Positions 8,750-17,755 of a stretch of 64,000 nt of DNA are shown piece after piece. The stretch covers positions 248,001 through 312,000 of the forward strand of contig JADJFV010000001.1 in the NCBI GenBank assembly GCA_016708435.1, in the 5' to 3' direction. The translations under genes were made by a program, and so were the position numbers. Origin of the DNA: Leptospiraceae bacterium. Its GTDB lineage: Bacteria; Spirochaetota; Leptospiria; Leptospirales; Leptospiraceae. The notes beneath the pieces are model-generated. The model did no database searches. It was not told the DNA's origin and saw nothing but the letters and a program-made list of their open reading frames with translations. Each line of letters begins with the position of its first letter. The first letter of the stretch is position 1.

Positions 8750-9118
8750 CTATCGAATGCAATGTGTGTCTTTGATTCCTGTTTTATCAGTCTCAAATGA
8801 ATCCTTACATGTAAGAGAGAACGCATAAACATATCTCGGCGCATCTTTTATTTCGTCAGAGCTCCAGTATACACTACCCTGCCATTCTTTTGCTAATCCA
8901 TTTTTGGATGCATCTTTGATTTCGCGTAATGTGGGAAGTCTCATTTGTTTGCCCTTACAGTATTCAGCCGCTTGTGTCCAAGTGAAGAAACTTTTAGAAT
9001 CAGCAGCATCCCACTGCTCTTTCGATTTTGAAATTTCTTCTTGCGAGTTTTTACAAAATAATATATTTCCGAGAATTAGAATGCTGAGTAGCGTTTTTGT
9101 AATTAAAATCTTATTCAT
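8750..9118 (-). CDS. Small lipoprotein with DUF1566-type domain
   Basis: A 122-residue lipoprotein. The signal segment TLLSILILGNILFC ends in a lipobox-like ILFC with Cys22. The mature part has FTWTQAAEYCKGKQMRLPTL, then SVYWSSDE, YVYAFSLTC and a terminal CIR, the DUF1566/Lcl pattern. It is a paralogue of 4879-5277, sharing the MRLP and YW(S/T)S signatures and a conserved terminal cysteine. Function unknown; probably a membrane-anchored envelope protein. It is transcribed downstream of the RND permease with a 70-base gap. Confidence 0.8.
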   Translation of the reverse strand: MNKILITKTLLSILILGNILFCKNSQEEISKSKEQWDAADSKSFFTWTQAAEYCKGKQMRLPTLREIKDASKNGLAKEWQGSVYWSSDEIKDAPRYVYAFSLTCKDSFETDKTGIKDTHCIR

Positions 9119-9188
9119 AAAATAAAAATCTTTATACAGATAAAATAAATCAAGTATTTTTATCTATATTTACGCAAAACGCCAACTA

Positions 9189-12100
9189 CTATTTTAACTC
9201 AGAAGATTTTTGGCGACTAAACTTTTCTCCTAAATCGATACCGATAGAATATACGGTCGGAATAAAATATAAAACTACTACCGTTCCAAAGAGTAGCCCA
9301 TAAGACAAAGCCAAACTCATAGGAGAAAGAAATGGATCATATCCTCCAATTCCATAAGCCGTAGGTAATAAACCTAATATAGTCGTTGTGGTTGTAAGTA
9401 TAATCGGTCTTAACCTCTGCACTGCTCCATCTACAATGATTTCCTTTGTAATTTTACCTTCTCCTGCAATCTCAGAAGTAGTAAATACCATAACGATTGA
9501 GTTGTTCACAATCACTCCCATGAGTCCAACGAGGGCAACTCCTACAAATAAAGAAAGAGCCATTCCGTGTGCGAAGACAGAGAGTATAACACCAATTATC
9601 CCAAATGGAATAGCTAGAATTACGATGAATGGTTTTAAATAAGAGTTAAAAATCAGCGCAATGATTAGGTAAATACCGGCTAACGCAAATATGGCAGCAA
9701 TGCCTAGATTCTTAAAAATCTTTGCATTCTCCACAGGCTCACCTGCAAACTCATATTGGAGCGAGCTTTCATTTGAGAAATTTGCCTTTACTTGATCGAC
9801 TACACCTTGCGGACTGATAATATCCTTATTCAAATTTCCAAATACGGCCAAGTATCTTTTTCCATTGATATGACGAATTTCATCAGAAGAATTCTTTTCT
9901 TCAATGGAAATGAATTCTTTGAAATTGATTTCTTGTCCTGCGCGATTTAGAATGGGCAAACTGCGTATAAACCGCACGTCGGCTCTTGCCTTTTCATTGA
10001 GTCGAAGTCTAAAATCTAACTTCTTATCCATGTTGACCAAATCTGTTACAACTTTTCCCTCGAACGCAATATGCAGAGTAGTCAACACATCGTCTACACT
10101 CAGACCTGCTCTTGCTAGAATTTCATGATTGATCTTAAGATTTAATTCATCCTTGCCTTCAATCTCATCATCGTTCACATCGAAGACTCCGGGGATTTCT
10201 GAGAGAAATTTCTTTAGAGGAATTGATTTTTCTTTTCTAAGTTCATTATCATTTGAGATTAATCTGATTTCAAATGGTCTACCCATTGGAGGTCCGAAGC
10301 GAATTATCTTTGAAGAATAGGAAACTAATTCTTTTTTAATTTCTTTTTCTATTTCGACTCTTACCATTTCTTCTAACTCAGACGCCGTTGTCTTTCTTTT
10401 TCCAAATGGAGTAAGATATGTAAAGATTACTGCCGAGTTGCCGACACTGCCTCTCTCTGTTGTAGTGGATTCACTATTAGTTCCTATTCTTGCACTGAAT
10501 CCTTCCACATCTTTCTCTGGGAGTTTATGAAGAATAGCCTCTACTCTTTCAACTAGTGATTCTGTTTTTTGAACACTTGCACCTTTTGGCAAGAGTAGGT
10601 TAATGATAAATCCTTCCGATGCATCTTGCGGGAATGGGTCTTTCTTCATAAACTTCTTAAAGGTAATGATTGTAATCCCCAATAAAAGAATTATTGATAG
10701 AATAAATAATACTCTATGGTGTAAAACTTTTATTAGAATAGAACGGTAGGAATTTTCTAGCTTAACAATGAACTGTTTCTTTTGAGGAATATAGGCTTTT
10801 CCGTGTGCCATATGAGTGGGTAACATGAAGTAGCTCTCAAATAGAGAAATGGCAAGAGATAGAATTACAACGAGCGGTATTACCCATATAAATTTTCCAG
10901 GAAGCCCACCGAGACTAATCAATGGTAAAAAAGCTATCGTAGTTGTGGCAGAAGAAGCAAGCACAGGAGCCCAAACTTCTTCCACTGCGGCAGAAGCAGC
11001 TTCTACGGGATTCATTCCTTTTTCCTTATTGCTATTGATTGTTTCTGAAATTACAATCGCATCATCTACGAGCATTCCTACTACTATAATAAATCCACCC
11101 AAAGCCAATACGTTAAGCGACATCCCCATCAACTGTAATACAACAAGACATCCAAGTAAAGAAAATGGAATTCCAAACGCAGTCCAAAATGCAGTCTTCA
11201 TATCGAAAACTAAAAACAGTAAGAGGAGAACTAATCCAAACCCCATCATTGCATTTCCGAGAACTAAACTAATTCTTGTCCTTGTCAGACGAGAACCATC
11301 ATTTAATTTTTTGAAAGTCACTCCTTCCGGTAATTTCAAAGTATCCAGATAATTGGAAACTCCGTCTATTGTTTTTAAAATATCTGCTTTTTTCTTTTTT
11401 TGGATAAGAAGGGATACTCCTCGTTTGCCGTTATTGCGGACAATTAACTTTAAATCCTCCGGTTGGTATTCAAGCTTTGCAATCTTACCAAGCTTAACGC
11501 CAAATCCATCGGGTGACATTCTAATATAAGTATCTAAGATTTCTTCTGGCTTTCGAAATTTTTCATAGGAGACAATCTTTTTTTCATCCAAAAAAGATTT
11601 GAGTGTTCCACCTGAACCATGAAGATTTCTTTTTTTTATCGCAGCGGCTACTGTCAGTAAGTCTACAAATTCTTTTTTTGCTAATTCTGGATCCATTAGT
11701 ATATGAACTTCTTCATCACCAAGTCCAATTGTCTTAACTGCGGAGACTCCATTTATTTTTTGAATTTCTTCTTTGACTGTTGGAATAAAATCCTTGATTT
11801 GTTCGTATGTTCCTGAAAATGCAATTTCCAATACAGGCAAATCTCCTGACGAGATTTCATCTATTACCGGCTTTCCCTTTAAGCCTGTCGGCAAATTGTT
11901 GATATTCGATATCGCACTATCAACATCCATATAGAGTCTTTGTAATTCTTTCTCTTCTAAATTTTCATCAGCAGTAATATCAACTAAAGAGTAACCTTCT
12001 CTGGAATAGGATTTTACTTCTTGTATTCCTTCCAATTCTTCGATTGCGTCTTCGATAGGGAGAGTAACGTTTATTTCGACATCGGCAGCAGAGGCACCTG

Positions 12101-12257
12101 GATAAATTGTAGTGATAATAAATCTTCCCATTGCCACTTCGGGAAACGCTTCCTTTCTCATCTTTGATAAAGATAAAAATGCAAACCCGAATACGGATAT
12201 GATAAATAGATTTACGAGCATAGGTCTATTTACAAAAAACTCTACAATTTTTTTCAT
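9189..12257 (-). CDS. RND family efflux permease (AcrB/HAE type)
   Basis: A 1022-residue inner-membrane proton-driven pump, the usual length for the family. The first helix begins MKKIVEFFVNRPMLVNLF, as in AcrB-like proteins, and is followed by the porter domain with PGASAADVE and LPIEDAIEELEGI. The proton relay motif VVGMLVDDAIVISE lies in the first membrane half, with the related VVNNSIVM in the second. Two similar halves give about 12 helices and two large periplasmic loops. GGAG lies before ATG 12257. No periplasmic adaptor or TolC-like channel gene is adjacent, so partners must be elsewhere or absent. The substrate cannot be told from sequence. Confidence 0.93.
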   Translation of the reverse strand: MKKIVEFFVNRPMLVNLFIISVFGFAFLSLSKMRKEAFPEVAMGRFIITTIYPGASAADVEINVTLPIEDAIEELEGIQEVKSYSREGYSLVDITADENLEEKELQRLYMDVDSAISNINNLPTGLKGKPVIDEISSGDLPVLEIAFSGTYEQIKDFIPTVKEEIQKINGVSAVKTIGLGDEEVHILMDPELAKKEFVDLLTVAAAIKKRNLHGSGGTLKSFLDEKKIVSYEKFRKPEEILDTYIRMSPDGFGVKLGKIAKLEYQPEDLKLIVRNNGKRGVSLLIQKKKKADILKTIDGVSNYLDTLKLPEGVTFKKLNDGSRLTRTRISLVLGNAMMGFGLVLLLLFLVFDMKTAFWTAFGIPFSLLGCLVVLQLMGMSLNVLALGGFIIVVGMLVDDAIVISETINSNKEKGMNPVEAASAAVEEVWAPVLASSATTTIAFLPLISLGGLPGKFIWVIPLVVILSLAISLFESYFMLPTHMAHGKAYIPQKKQFIVKLENSYRSILIKVLHHRVLFILSIILLLGITIITFKKFMKKDPFPQDASEGFIINLLLPKGASVQKTESLVERVEAILHKLPEKDVEGFSARIGTNSESTTTERGSVGNSAVIFTYLTPFGKRKTTASELEEMVRVEIEKEIKKELVSYSSKIIRFGPPMGRPFEIRLISNDNELRKEKSIPLKKFLSEIPGVFDVNDDEIEGKDELNLKINHEILARAGLSVDDVLTTLHIAFEGKVVTDLVNMDKKLDFRLRLNEKARADVRFIRSLPILNRAGQEINFKEFISIEEKNSSDEIRHINGKRYLAVFGNLNKDIISPQGVVDQVKANFSNESSLQYEFAGEPVENAKIFKNLGIAAIFALAGIYLIIALIFNSYLKPFIVILAIPFGIIGVILSVFAHGMALSLFVGVALVGLMGVIVNNSIVMVFTTSEIAGEGKITKEIIVDGAVQRLRPIILTTTTTILGLLPTAYGIGGYDPFLSPMSLALSYGLLFGTVVVLYFIPTVYSIGIDLGEKFSRQKSSELK

Positions 12258-12331
12258 AATTTAATTTTCTCCAAGTTAATTGAAGCAAACTTTCACTATG
12301 GAGTGCAATCCATTTTTCGAAATTAAACTTT

Positions 12332-13270
12332 TTAATTGATGGGGAGATGTTCGACTTGCGTAATATACTTTGAAATCTTTGATACTAATTTCTCCGGATG
12401 AAATGGATTTAATATAAAATCAATGTTTCCAATCTTAGCAAAAGTATTTATCATATCTTGATCAATATTCTCCGCTGCAATTAAAATAGGAGCACTTGCT
12501 AAATTTGGTTTGAATTTAATCTGTCGAATGATCTTCAAGGGATCAAGCTTAGGTAGACTCGATTCCAGAATAATATAAGCTATATCTAGACTATCTGTGA
12601 GTCGAAGAGCTTCCTGCATTGTTTCAGCCTCATAAATATTGCAAGAAAATAATTTACGGATATTAGAGGTTATCCTTAATCGTAAGAGAGGGCTATACAC
12701 TATTAATAAAATGTGATTTGAGGATTTTTCAGCTTTGCTTTCGTCTTTGCTCAATATTGATTCTTTATGGAGAGGCAACTCATCCTTTTGCTCAGGAAGA
12801 AGCTTTTGGAGTCGTTCAATTTCCTTATCTTTAGCAAGAAGTTCATCTTCTAATTTAGCAAGAAGTCTAATTCTCTCACCCTGAAATCTTTGGATTAACA
12901 ATTCTTTCTTAAGCAACTGAGTTTTTACAGTTGCCAATAAATCGTCTATTTGAAACGGCTTAGTAATATAATCCGCTGCTCCTAAATGCATTGCTTTACG
13001 AACATCTATTTTATCTGCCTTCGCTGTAACAAAAACGAAAGGAATCATCTCTTCAATAGAATCATAATTTACTTCTGAAAAAGTTTCTAATCCACTCATT
13101 CCAGGCATCGAAATATCACATAGTATTAAATCGGGTTTATATCCTAACGCAAGAGAAACCCCATTCTCGCCATTTTCTGCCAGAATAACTTTATATCCTT
13201 CATTCTTTAAAATCAAACTGACTGAATCTCTAATTGCGGCATCATCATCAATGAGTAGAATTGTTTTCAT
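12332..13270 (-). CDS. Response regulator with two receiver domains, the second degenerate
   Basis: A 312-residue protein with no DNA-binding domain. The N-terminal receiver (1-120) is complete: DDD at 8-10, phosphoacceptor Asp52 in LILCDISMPG, VFVTAK, and Lys in ITKPF. A coiled-coil linker follows (about 125-165, KLEDELLAKDKEIERLQKLL). The second domain (185-310) has the receiver shape but lacks the acidic pair (HILLIVYSP) and carries Glu where Asp is expected (YIILESSLPKLD), so it probably cannot be phosphorylated in the usual way. A strong AAAGGAGG site precedes ATG 13270. The protein is likely a signalling adaptor. Confidence 0.85.
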   Translation of the reverse strand: MKTILLIDDDAAIRDSVSLILKNEGYKVILAENGENGVSLALGYKPDLILCDISMPGMSGLETFSEVNYDSIEEMIPFVFVTAKADKIDVRKAMHLGAADYITKPFQIDDLLATVKTQLLKKELLIQRFQGERIRLLAKLEDELLAKDKEIERLQKLLPEQKDELPLHKESILSKDESKAEKSSNHILLIVYSPLLRLRITSNIRKLFSCNIYEAETMQEALRLTDSLDIAYIILESSLPKLDPLKIIRQIKFKPNLASAPILIAAENIDQDMINTFAKIGNIDFILNPFHPEKLVSKISKYITQVEHLPIN

Positions 13271-13318
13271 CTTATCAAACCTCCTTTAATATACTGTGTC
13301 TTTGCGGAAAAATATTTT

Positions 13319-13735
13319 TTACTTCTGTTCCGATTCAAAAATTGTTTTTAATTCATTTAGCATTTTAGCAGTTAATGGCTTCGAAAGAAAATCAATTGCG
13401 ATTGTATACTCTGTTGCCCTTTCTTCATCCTTTGGATCAATCGAAGATGTTAGAATTGCCACTTTTGTTTTAGGAAAATCGCTATAATACGTTTTCACAA
13501 ATTCATCTAAAAATTCCCAGCCATTCATAATAGGCATATTCAAATCTAAGAATATTAGATCAGGATAATGCTCTTTTTCCCCAGCAGATGCTTTTTGTAG
13601 AGATGCATAATAATCGATAGCCTGTTGACCGCCGAGAGCACTTACAACTTCGGCTGCAAAAGAATTTCTTTTAATGATTCCAGTGCAAAACATAATAGTA
13701 ACTGGATCATCGTCGATACAAAGTATTTTTTTCAT
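13319..13735 (-). CDS. Single-domain (CheY-like) response regulator
   Basis: A 138-residue stand-alone receiver: IDDDPVT at residues 7-13, the phosphoacceptor in LIFLDLNMPIMNGWEF, then VAILTSS and the conserved Lys in FLSKPL. The insertion before the phosphosite (YYASLQKASAGEKEHYPD) is typical of CheY-like proteins that follow hybrid kinases. Its ATG overlaps the stop of the upstream kinase fragment by four bases, implying that the kinase was once its cognate partner. With the kinase decayed, this receiver may now be orphaned. It probably relays a phosphate signal through protein contacts. Confidence 0.88.
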   Translation of the reverse strand: MKKILCIDDDPVTIMFCTGIIKRNSFAAEVVSALGGQQAIDYYASLQKASAGEKEHYPDLIFLDLNMPIMNGWEFLDEFVKTYYSDFPKTKVAILTSSIDPKDEERATEYTIAIDFLSKPLTAKMLNELKTIFESEQK

Positions 13736-14405
13736 TTTATCACCTTTAGAAAGTTGATTTTAAATTTGGCTCCAACATTCACTTCACTTTCAACGTGAAT
13801 AGTTCCGCCTAACGCTTCAATTTGGGATTTAATTAAATAAAGTCCAAAACCTTTACCCTCAGGATGATCATGAAACCTTTGATAGAGTCCAAAAATCCTA
13901 TCTCGATAGCGATTCAGATTCATCCCCAATCCATTATCCTCAAACAACAATTGATATTTATTTCCAAAGTCTTTCATTTGAATAGATATTTTTAGTCTCC
14001 TATCTGATGATTTATATTTCATTGCATTTGTAAAAAGATTTAAAAAAATACTTTCTAACCACCAGAGGCCCACGCGAAACACCGCTATTGATATTATTGA
14101 TTCATTAGATTCATCTAATATTCTTAATTTCATCTAAATTTCCATAGTTTTATTACTTTGCGTAAGATAAGTTTCTAAATAAGATTTATTAAAGCGAATA
14201 GTTTCAACTTCCCCAAAGTCAATCGTTATATCTGGATCGATTTCAATAATCAGATTGTTAATTTGACCACGTATACGCTCAACCATATCATATAGGTCAA
14301 TGTGTTCCAATAGAATGGAAGGCTATTTTCGTATAACAATGATTTTGTGCAAATCTTTTAAAGTTTGATTGAGTGCATATGTTCAGATAAGGAATCGAAC
14401 ACGCT
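13732..14405 (-). pseudogene. Decayed sensor histidine kinase
   Basis: The last 133 codons (from ATG 14133) encode an ATPase domain with the N box NLFTNAMKY, DNGLGMN, FGLYQRF and GKGFGLYLIKS. Upstream in other frames are the preceding kinase pieces: VFDSLSEHMHSIK, then QTLKDLHKIIVIRK, then a segment from PSILLEHIDLYDMVE to RFNKSYLETYL (to about 14150). A stretch of about 80 bases with a stop lies between SYLE and the second LESIFLNL. At least three frame breaks therefore separate parts of one kinase. Its sensor half is missing. The 3' piece might still be translated but lacks the phosphoacceptor histidine. Confidence 0.75.
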
Positions 14406-14431
14406 TACATTAAATTCATTGCTTTAGTGGA

Positions 14432-14545
14432 TTAGTGGAATGATTTGACTTTATTTCTTTTTTTAAGAGCGCGAATCATTAATTCCGCATCACGCGAATT
14501 ATCCTCAACGAGTAAGATTTCTACTGAATTTGTTTCTATTGTCAT
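14432..14545 (-). pseudogene. Truncated receiver domain (first 37 codons)
   Basis: ATG 14545 follows a good GGAGAG site and encodes MTIETNSVEILLVEDNSRDA, continuing ELMIRALKKRNK, which is the start of an Rcp/CheY-like receiver (LLVEDN acidic pair). The frame stops at 14432, before the phosphoacceptor. The rest of the receiver is gone and the sequence runs straight into the decayed kinase. The likely history is a deletion that fused a receiver gene to a kinase gene. Confidence 0.65.
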
Positions 14546-14875
14546 AATCTCTCCTGACTTAAGCGATATTTCTAATACAAACTGAAAATTCTAAAGGACG
14601 TAGTAGAACCTATCTACCTAAACCTATAACTTACTTTCTATTTCGAAAAATATCTATAGCCTAGGAAACAGTCAAGCCTATTAAATAAAAATAGACTGTA
14701 ATCAAGTAAGTTATGGAAATTGTGGATAAATTAAATTATGCGCTGTATAATTTAGAATTATTTCCAGAATTTTTATAGGTAAATACACTTGTTTTTGATT
14801 TAGAATAATTCTTTTACTCACAATCATATAAGTATATCCTTATGAGATTTGTTTATATTAAAATGAATGTCAGAT
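14546..14875. other. Intergenic stretch without a recognisable gene
   Basis: About 330 AT-rich bases between the receiver fragment and the nitroreductase stop. I see no open frame of note, no tRNA-like fold and no strong terminator. It may hold the promoter for the receiver fragment. Confidence 0.6.
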
Positions 14876-15538
14876 TCAATCAAAGAATTGAATAATCTCA
14901 GCGGATTCTGCACGAGGAGATTGGAACTTATTCGTATTATCCTCTAAATCTCCGTAACCAAGACTAACACCGACTGCCACTGTCCAATTATCCACTAAAC
15001 CTAAATTTTTTCGAACAATATCAGGGAATGCAGCAAGACTGGCTTGTGCGATTGTTTCGAGTCCTTCGTCTCTAGCTGCAATTAAAAAAGTTCCAATTAA
15101 GATTCCAAGATCAAGAGTTGGCCAATAATTCATTCCTTTTTCCATGAGAAAGAATACTCCGACAGGAGCGCCGAAGAATTTAAAATTTTCAAGCATAAGC
15201 TCCTTTCGTTTTTCTTTGTCCTTTCTGTCTACTTGCATATGACCAAAATAAGCTGCGCCGAGTTCAAGCATTCTTTTCTTTATATAATTAGGATAAAAAT
15301 CTTGATATGGGTAATCAGGATTTTCCGCTATCCCTGCATCTATGGCTTTAACAAAATCATTCGCGATATTTTCCTTTGTTTTACCTTGAACCACTGCGAT
15401 TTTATAACCCTGCGTATTCTTCCAAGTAGGAGCTCTGCGGGTAGTTTCCAGTAACCGCTCTAGCTTTTCTTTTTCAATAGGCTTTGGTAAATACTTTCGA
15501 ATTGATTTTCTATTTAAGATTGCTTCTTTTACTTCCAT
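14876..15538 (-). CDS. Nitroreductase family protein
   Basis: A 220-residue FMN-dependent NAD(P)H oxidoreductase of the nitroreductase superfamily. The N-terminal flavin-binding signature is clear (AILNRKSIRKY, then RRAPTWKNTQGYKI), as are the central GAPVGVFFLMEK and the GLETIAQASLAAFPDIVRK segment. The usual length and the missing signal peptide indicate a cytoplasmic enzyme. A GGAG site lies six bases before ATG 15538. It stands alone, divergent from the Ser-rich lipoprotein gene. The natural substrate (quinone, nitro compound or other) cannot be told from sequence. Confidence 0.9.
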   Translation of the reverse strand: MEVKEAILNRKSIRKYLPKPIEKEKLERLLETTRRAPTWKNTQGYKIAVVQGKTKENIANDFVKAIDAGIAENPDYPYQDFYPNYIKKRMLELGAAYFGHMQVDRKDKEKRKELMLENFKFFGAPVGVFFLMEKGMNYWPTLDLGILIGTFLIAARDEGLETIAQASLAAFPDIVRKNLGLVDNWTVAVGVSLGYGDLEDNTNKFQSPRAESAEIIQFFD

Positions 15539-15874
15539 TTAAAACTCCTTTTTTAATGAACATTCGAGATACTTATATCAATTTTTTATGCAATTTCTAT
15601 TGGAGAATTTCCGCTTGCAAATTCTTTTAAAAATTTCTTTTTCCCTTATTGTAAGACGCACCGTATTTCAAAACTAATATTTATTATTATCTTACCATAA
15701 GTCTTGAATGATCCATTTGGATGTCTACATCTTTTCAAATAAATAATAGTCAATATTAACTACTTTTTGCATCAAAAAAGCGCAAAAAAACGTATTTTCT
15801 AATCAATCTTGAGGATAGACAGAAAATTTTTAATGGCTATAATAGGTGGTAAACATATTCAAAGGAGAATTCTA
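15539..15874. promoter_or_regulatory. Divergent intergenic region
   Basis: About 336 AT-rich bases separate the divergent nitroreductase and Ser/Cys-lipoprotein genes and must hold promoters for both. An AAAGGAG ribosome binding site (15861-15867) belongs to the lipoprotein gene. I could not assign -35 and -10 boxes with confidence. Confidence 0.5.
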
Positions 15875-16684
15875 ATGAAAAGAAATCTTGAAAAAAACAA
15901 AGGTATCCAAAAGGGGATAATGGCTCTCAGTGCAATTACAATTTTACTAGGTGTTTTGTTTTGCGCTTCCGAAAAAGCAGACGATCCAATGAAGGATATT
16001 ACTAACTTATTGCTACTCAATTCACTTTCCCAAGCGACTAGATCTAGTTCAACTAGTAGCGGAACATATTCTTCTAGCAGTAGCTCTTCTGGTGGATCAT
16101 CTAGTGGATCATCTTGTTACTATGCTTCTAGTTCAGTTTGTCCATCTTCGACTCCTTATACATGCACAGCTAGTGGTTCTTGCTCTTCTTCTTCAACTTG
16201 CTCTAATCTTTCGGCTTGCACAAGTTCTTCTTCCTCATCTAGCAGTTCATCTAGTTCATCCGGTGGGTCATCTAGTAGTGGAGGTTGCACAACTGGATGG
16301 ACTTCTGCCTGTGGCTCTTCAACCGCATATTCTTGTTCTGCGTCTTCTAGTTGTTATTCGACATATACCGGTTGTGTGAATTCAGGAACTTGTGGAACAT
16401 CTTCATCTTCCTCTTCTAGTAGCAGCTCTTCATCAGGTGGAACATCCTCTTGCTACTACGCATCAGCATCTGAATGTCCAAGCTCAGCTCATTATACTTG
16501 CAGCGCAAGTTCTTTTTGCTCTACATCGTCTACTTGCTCAAATCTAAGTTGCAAACCAGAAGCTATGTCAACCAAAACACAAGACGGACAAATTGCAGCA
16601 GAGTGTGATGAGAAAGATTTCAAATGCGCGAACAGGACAGATATCACCAATAGAGCAGACATAACGAGAAAGAAGGCTAACTAA
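15875..16684 (+). CDS. Ser-rich lipoprotein with three six-cysteine repeats
   Basis: ATG 15875 is chosen over 15809 because AAAGGAG sits seven bases upstream. The 269-residue product has a signal and lipobox (ITILLGVLFC, Cys30). The mature part contains three repeats of about 36 residues with six cysteines each. Repeats 1 and 3 begin SCYYAS, run through TCSNLS, and differ little; repeat 2 (GCTTGWTSAC to NSGTC) is more divergent. Poly-serine linkers of about 10-13 residues separate them. The C-terminus is charged, with two further cysteines. It looks like a surface- or periplasm-exposed disulfide-knotted lipoprotein. No known family is recognised. A membrane methyltransferase gene follows by 13 bases. 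Confidence 0.75.
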   Translation: MKRNLEKNKGIQKGIMALSAITILLGVLFCASEKADDPMKDITNLLLLNSLSQATRSSSTSSGTYSSSSSSSGGSSSGSSCYYASSSVCPSSTPYTCTASGSCSSSSTCSNLSACTSSSSSSSSSSSSSGGSSSSGGCTTGWTSACGSSTAYSCSASSSCYSTYTGCVNSGTCGTSSSSSSSSSSSSGGTSSCYYASASECPSSAHYTCSASSFCSTSSTCSNLSCKPEAMSTKTQDGQIAAECDEKDFKCANRTDITNRADITRKKAN

Positions 16685-16697
16685 GGATTAAATCCAA

Positions 16698-17711
16698 GTG
16701 CAAATAGATAAAATAATAAAAAGATTTGTTCCTCGGTTTTTGGTTCAAGCCATTCTAATGGGAATGGCTTGGGCTTTTTATAAGAGTTTCCCTTTTTACA
16801 AAACTTATTTCTTTCAAAGTTGGCAAATAGCTTTGAATTCATTACTCTTAGTATGGTTGGGGATAAGCTTTATTTACCTCTTTGCCTCCCTTTCTTTTTC
16901 AAATAAAAAAACAATTGATACAGGAGATAAATTTCTAATCTTAATTTCTTTCGTTAAACAATTAATACATCCTAAGATTAGTTTAAATCATAAAAAGTAT
17001 AGAAACGTTTTCTTCGTAATTCTCATAAAGATTTTCTTTATTCCACTGATGTTCGTATTTATATTGGAACATTACAGAGTATTATTCCCTTATTTCATAG
17101 ACATCTCCGCAGATTTATTCATTTTTTTTAAACAACCTTTTTCTTATTTTTATACAGCTTATTTTAATTTTCTACTTATCTTAGACACGATCATATTCTT
17201 CTTTGCCTATTCAGTAGAATCCAAATGGCTCGGCAATAGAATAAGAGATCCACAGCCACATTCTTCTGGATGGATAGCGGCATTAATCTGTTATCCTCCA
17301 TTCAATGGTGCAACGGCACAATTATTTACCTACGGAAAATTTCCAGAAGCACAGTGGATAGAGTCTTCTACTATTCTTACGGTCTTACAAATCATAACAC
17401 TTTTTCTATATACGATCTATTTTATTAGCACATTGAATCTTGGATGGAATGCAGGGAATTTAAGTAGAAGAAAAATTATCACGAAGGGAGTCTATGGAAT
17501 TGTTCGACATCCTGCCTATGTAGCTAAAATATTTGCCTGGTGGTTAGAGCATTTACCCTATTTAAATTTTCAAAATGCACTCGGCTTAGTCGGGTGGAGT
17601 TTGATTTATTTCTGGAGAGCCTACACAGAAGAAATCCATTTACAAAAAGACATTGTCTATGTGCAATATATGCAAAGAGTAAAATGGCGATTTATCCCTG
17701 GCATATTCTGA
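16698..17711 (+). CDS. Integral membrane methyltransferase, ICMT/PEMT-like
   Basis: This 337-residue protein starting at GTG 16698 has about eight hydrophobic helices. The C-terminal third carries the isoprenylcysteine carboxyl methyltransferase-like signature: TKGVYGIVRHPAYVAKIFAW, then YFWRAYTEEIHLQKD (the Arg/Glu pair after the last helices) and YVQYMQRVKWRFIPG. Such enzymes transfer methyl groups from S-adenosylmethionine to lipid-linked or membrane substrates. The long N-terminal membrane region is extra compared with minimal ICMT-like proteins. It lies 13 bases after the Cys-rich lipoprotein gene, so the lipoprotein could be a substrate. That link is only inference. Confidence 0.75.
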   Translation: MQIDKIIKRFVPRFLVQAILMGMAWAFYKSFPFYKTYFFQSWQIALNSLLLVWLGISFIYLFASLSFSNKKTIDTGDKFLILISFVKQLIHPKISLNHKKYRNVFFVILIKIFFIPLMFVFILEHYRVLFPYFIDISADLFIFFKQPFSYFYTAYFNFLLILDTIIFFFAYSVESKWLGNRIRDPQPHSSGWIAALICYPPFNGATAQLFTYGKFPEAQWIESSTILTVLQIITLFLYTIYFISTLNLGWNAGNLSRRKIITKGVYGIVRHPAYVAKIFAWWLEHLPYLNFQNALGLVGWSLIYFWRAYTEEIHLQKDIVYVQYMQRVKWRFIPGIF

Positions 17712-17755
17712 AATTACAATTTCACACAAAAGATTTCATCTCAATAAAACCTAAT

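Noticed and set aside
10849..11352. Long antisense frame across the RND gene
   Set aside because: The RND frame is continuous and clearly coding; the antisense product has no recognisable motif.
16092..16379. Alternative frame within the Ser-rich gene
   Set aside because: It is a shadow of the repeat-coding frame with biased composition and no ribosome binding site.
15875..16684. Lanthipeptide-like precursor because of Ser and Cys richness
   Set aside because: It carries a lipobox signal, is 269 residues long, and has no dehydratase or cyclase gene nearby.
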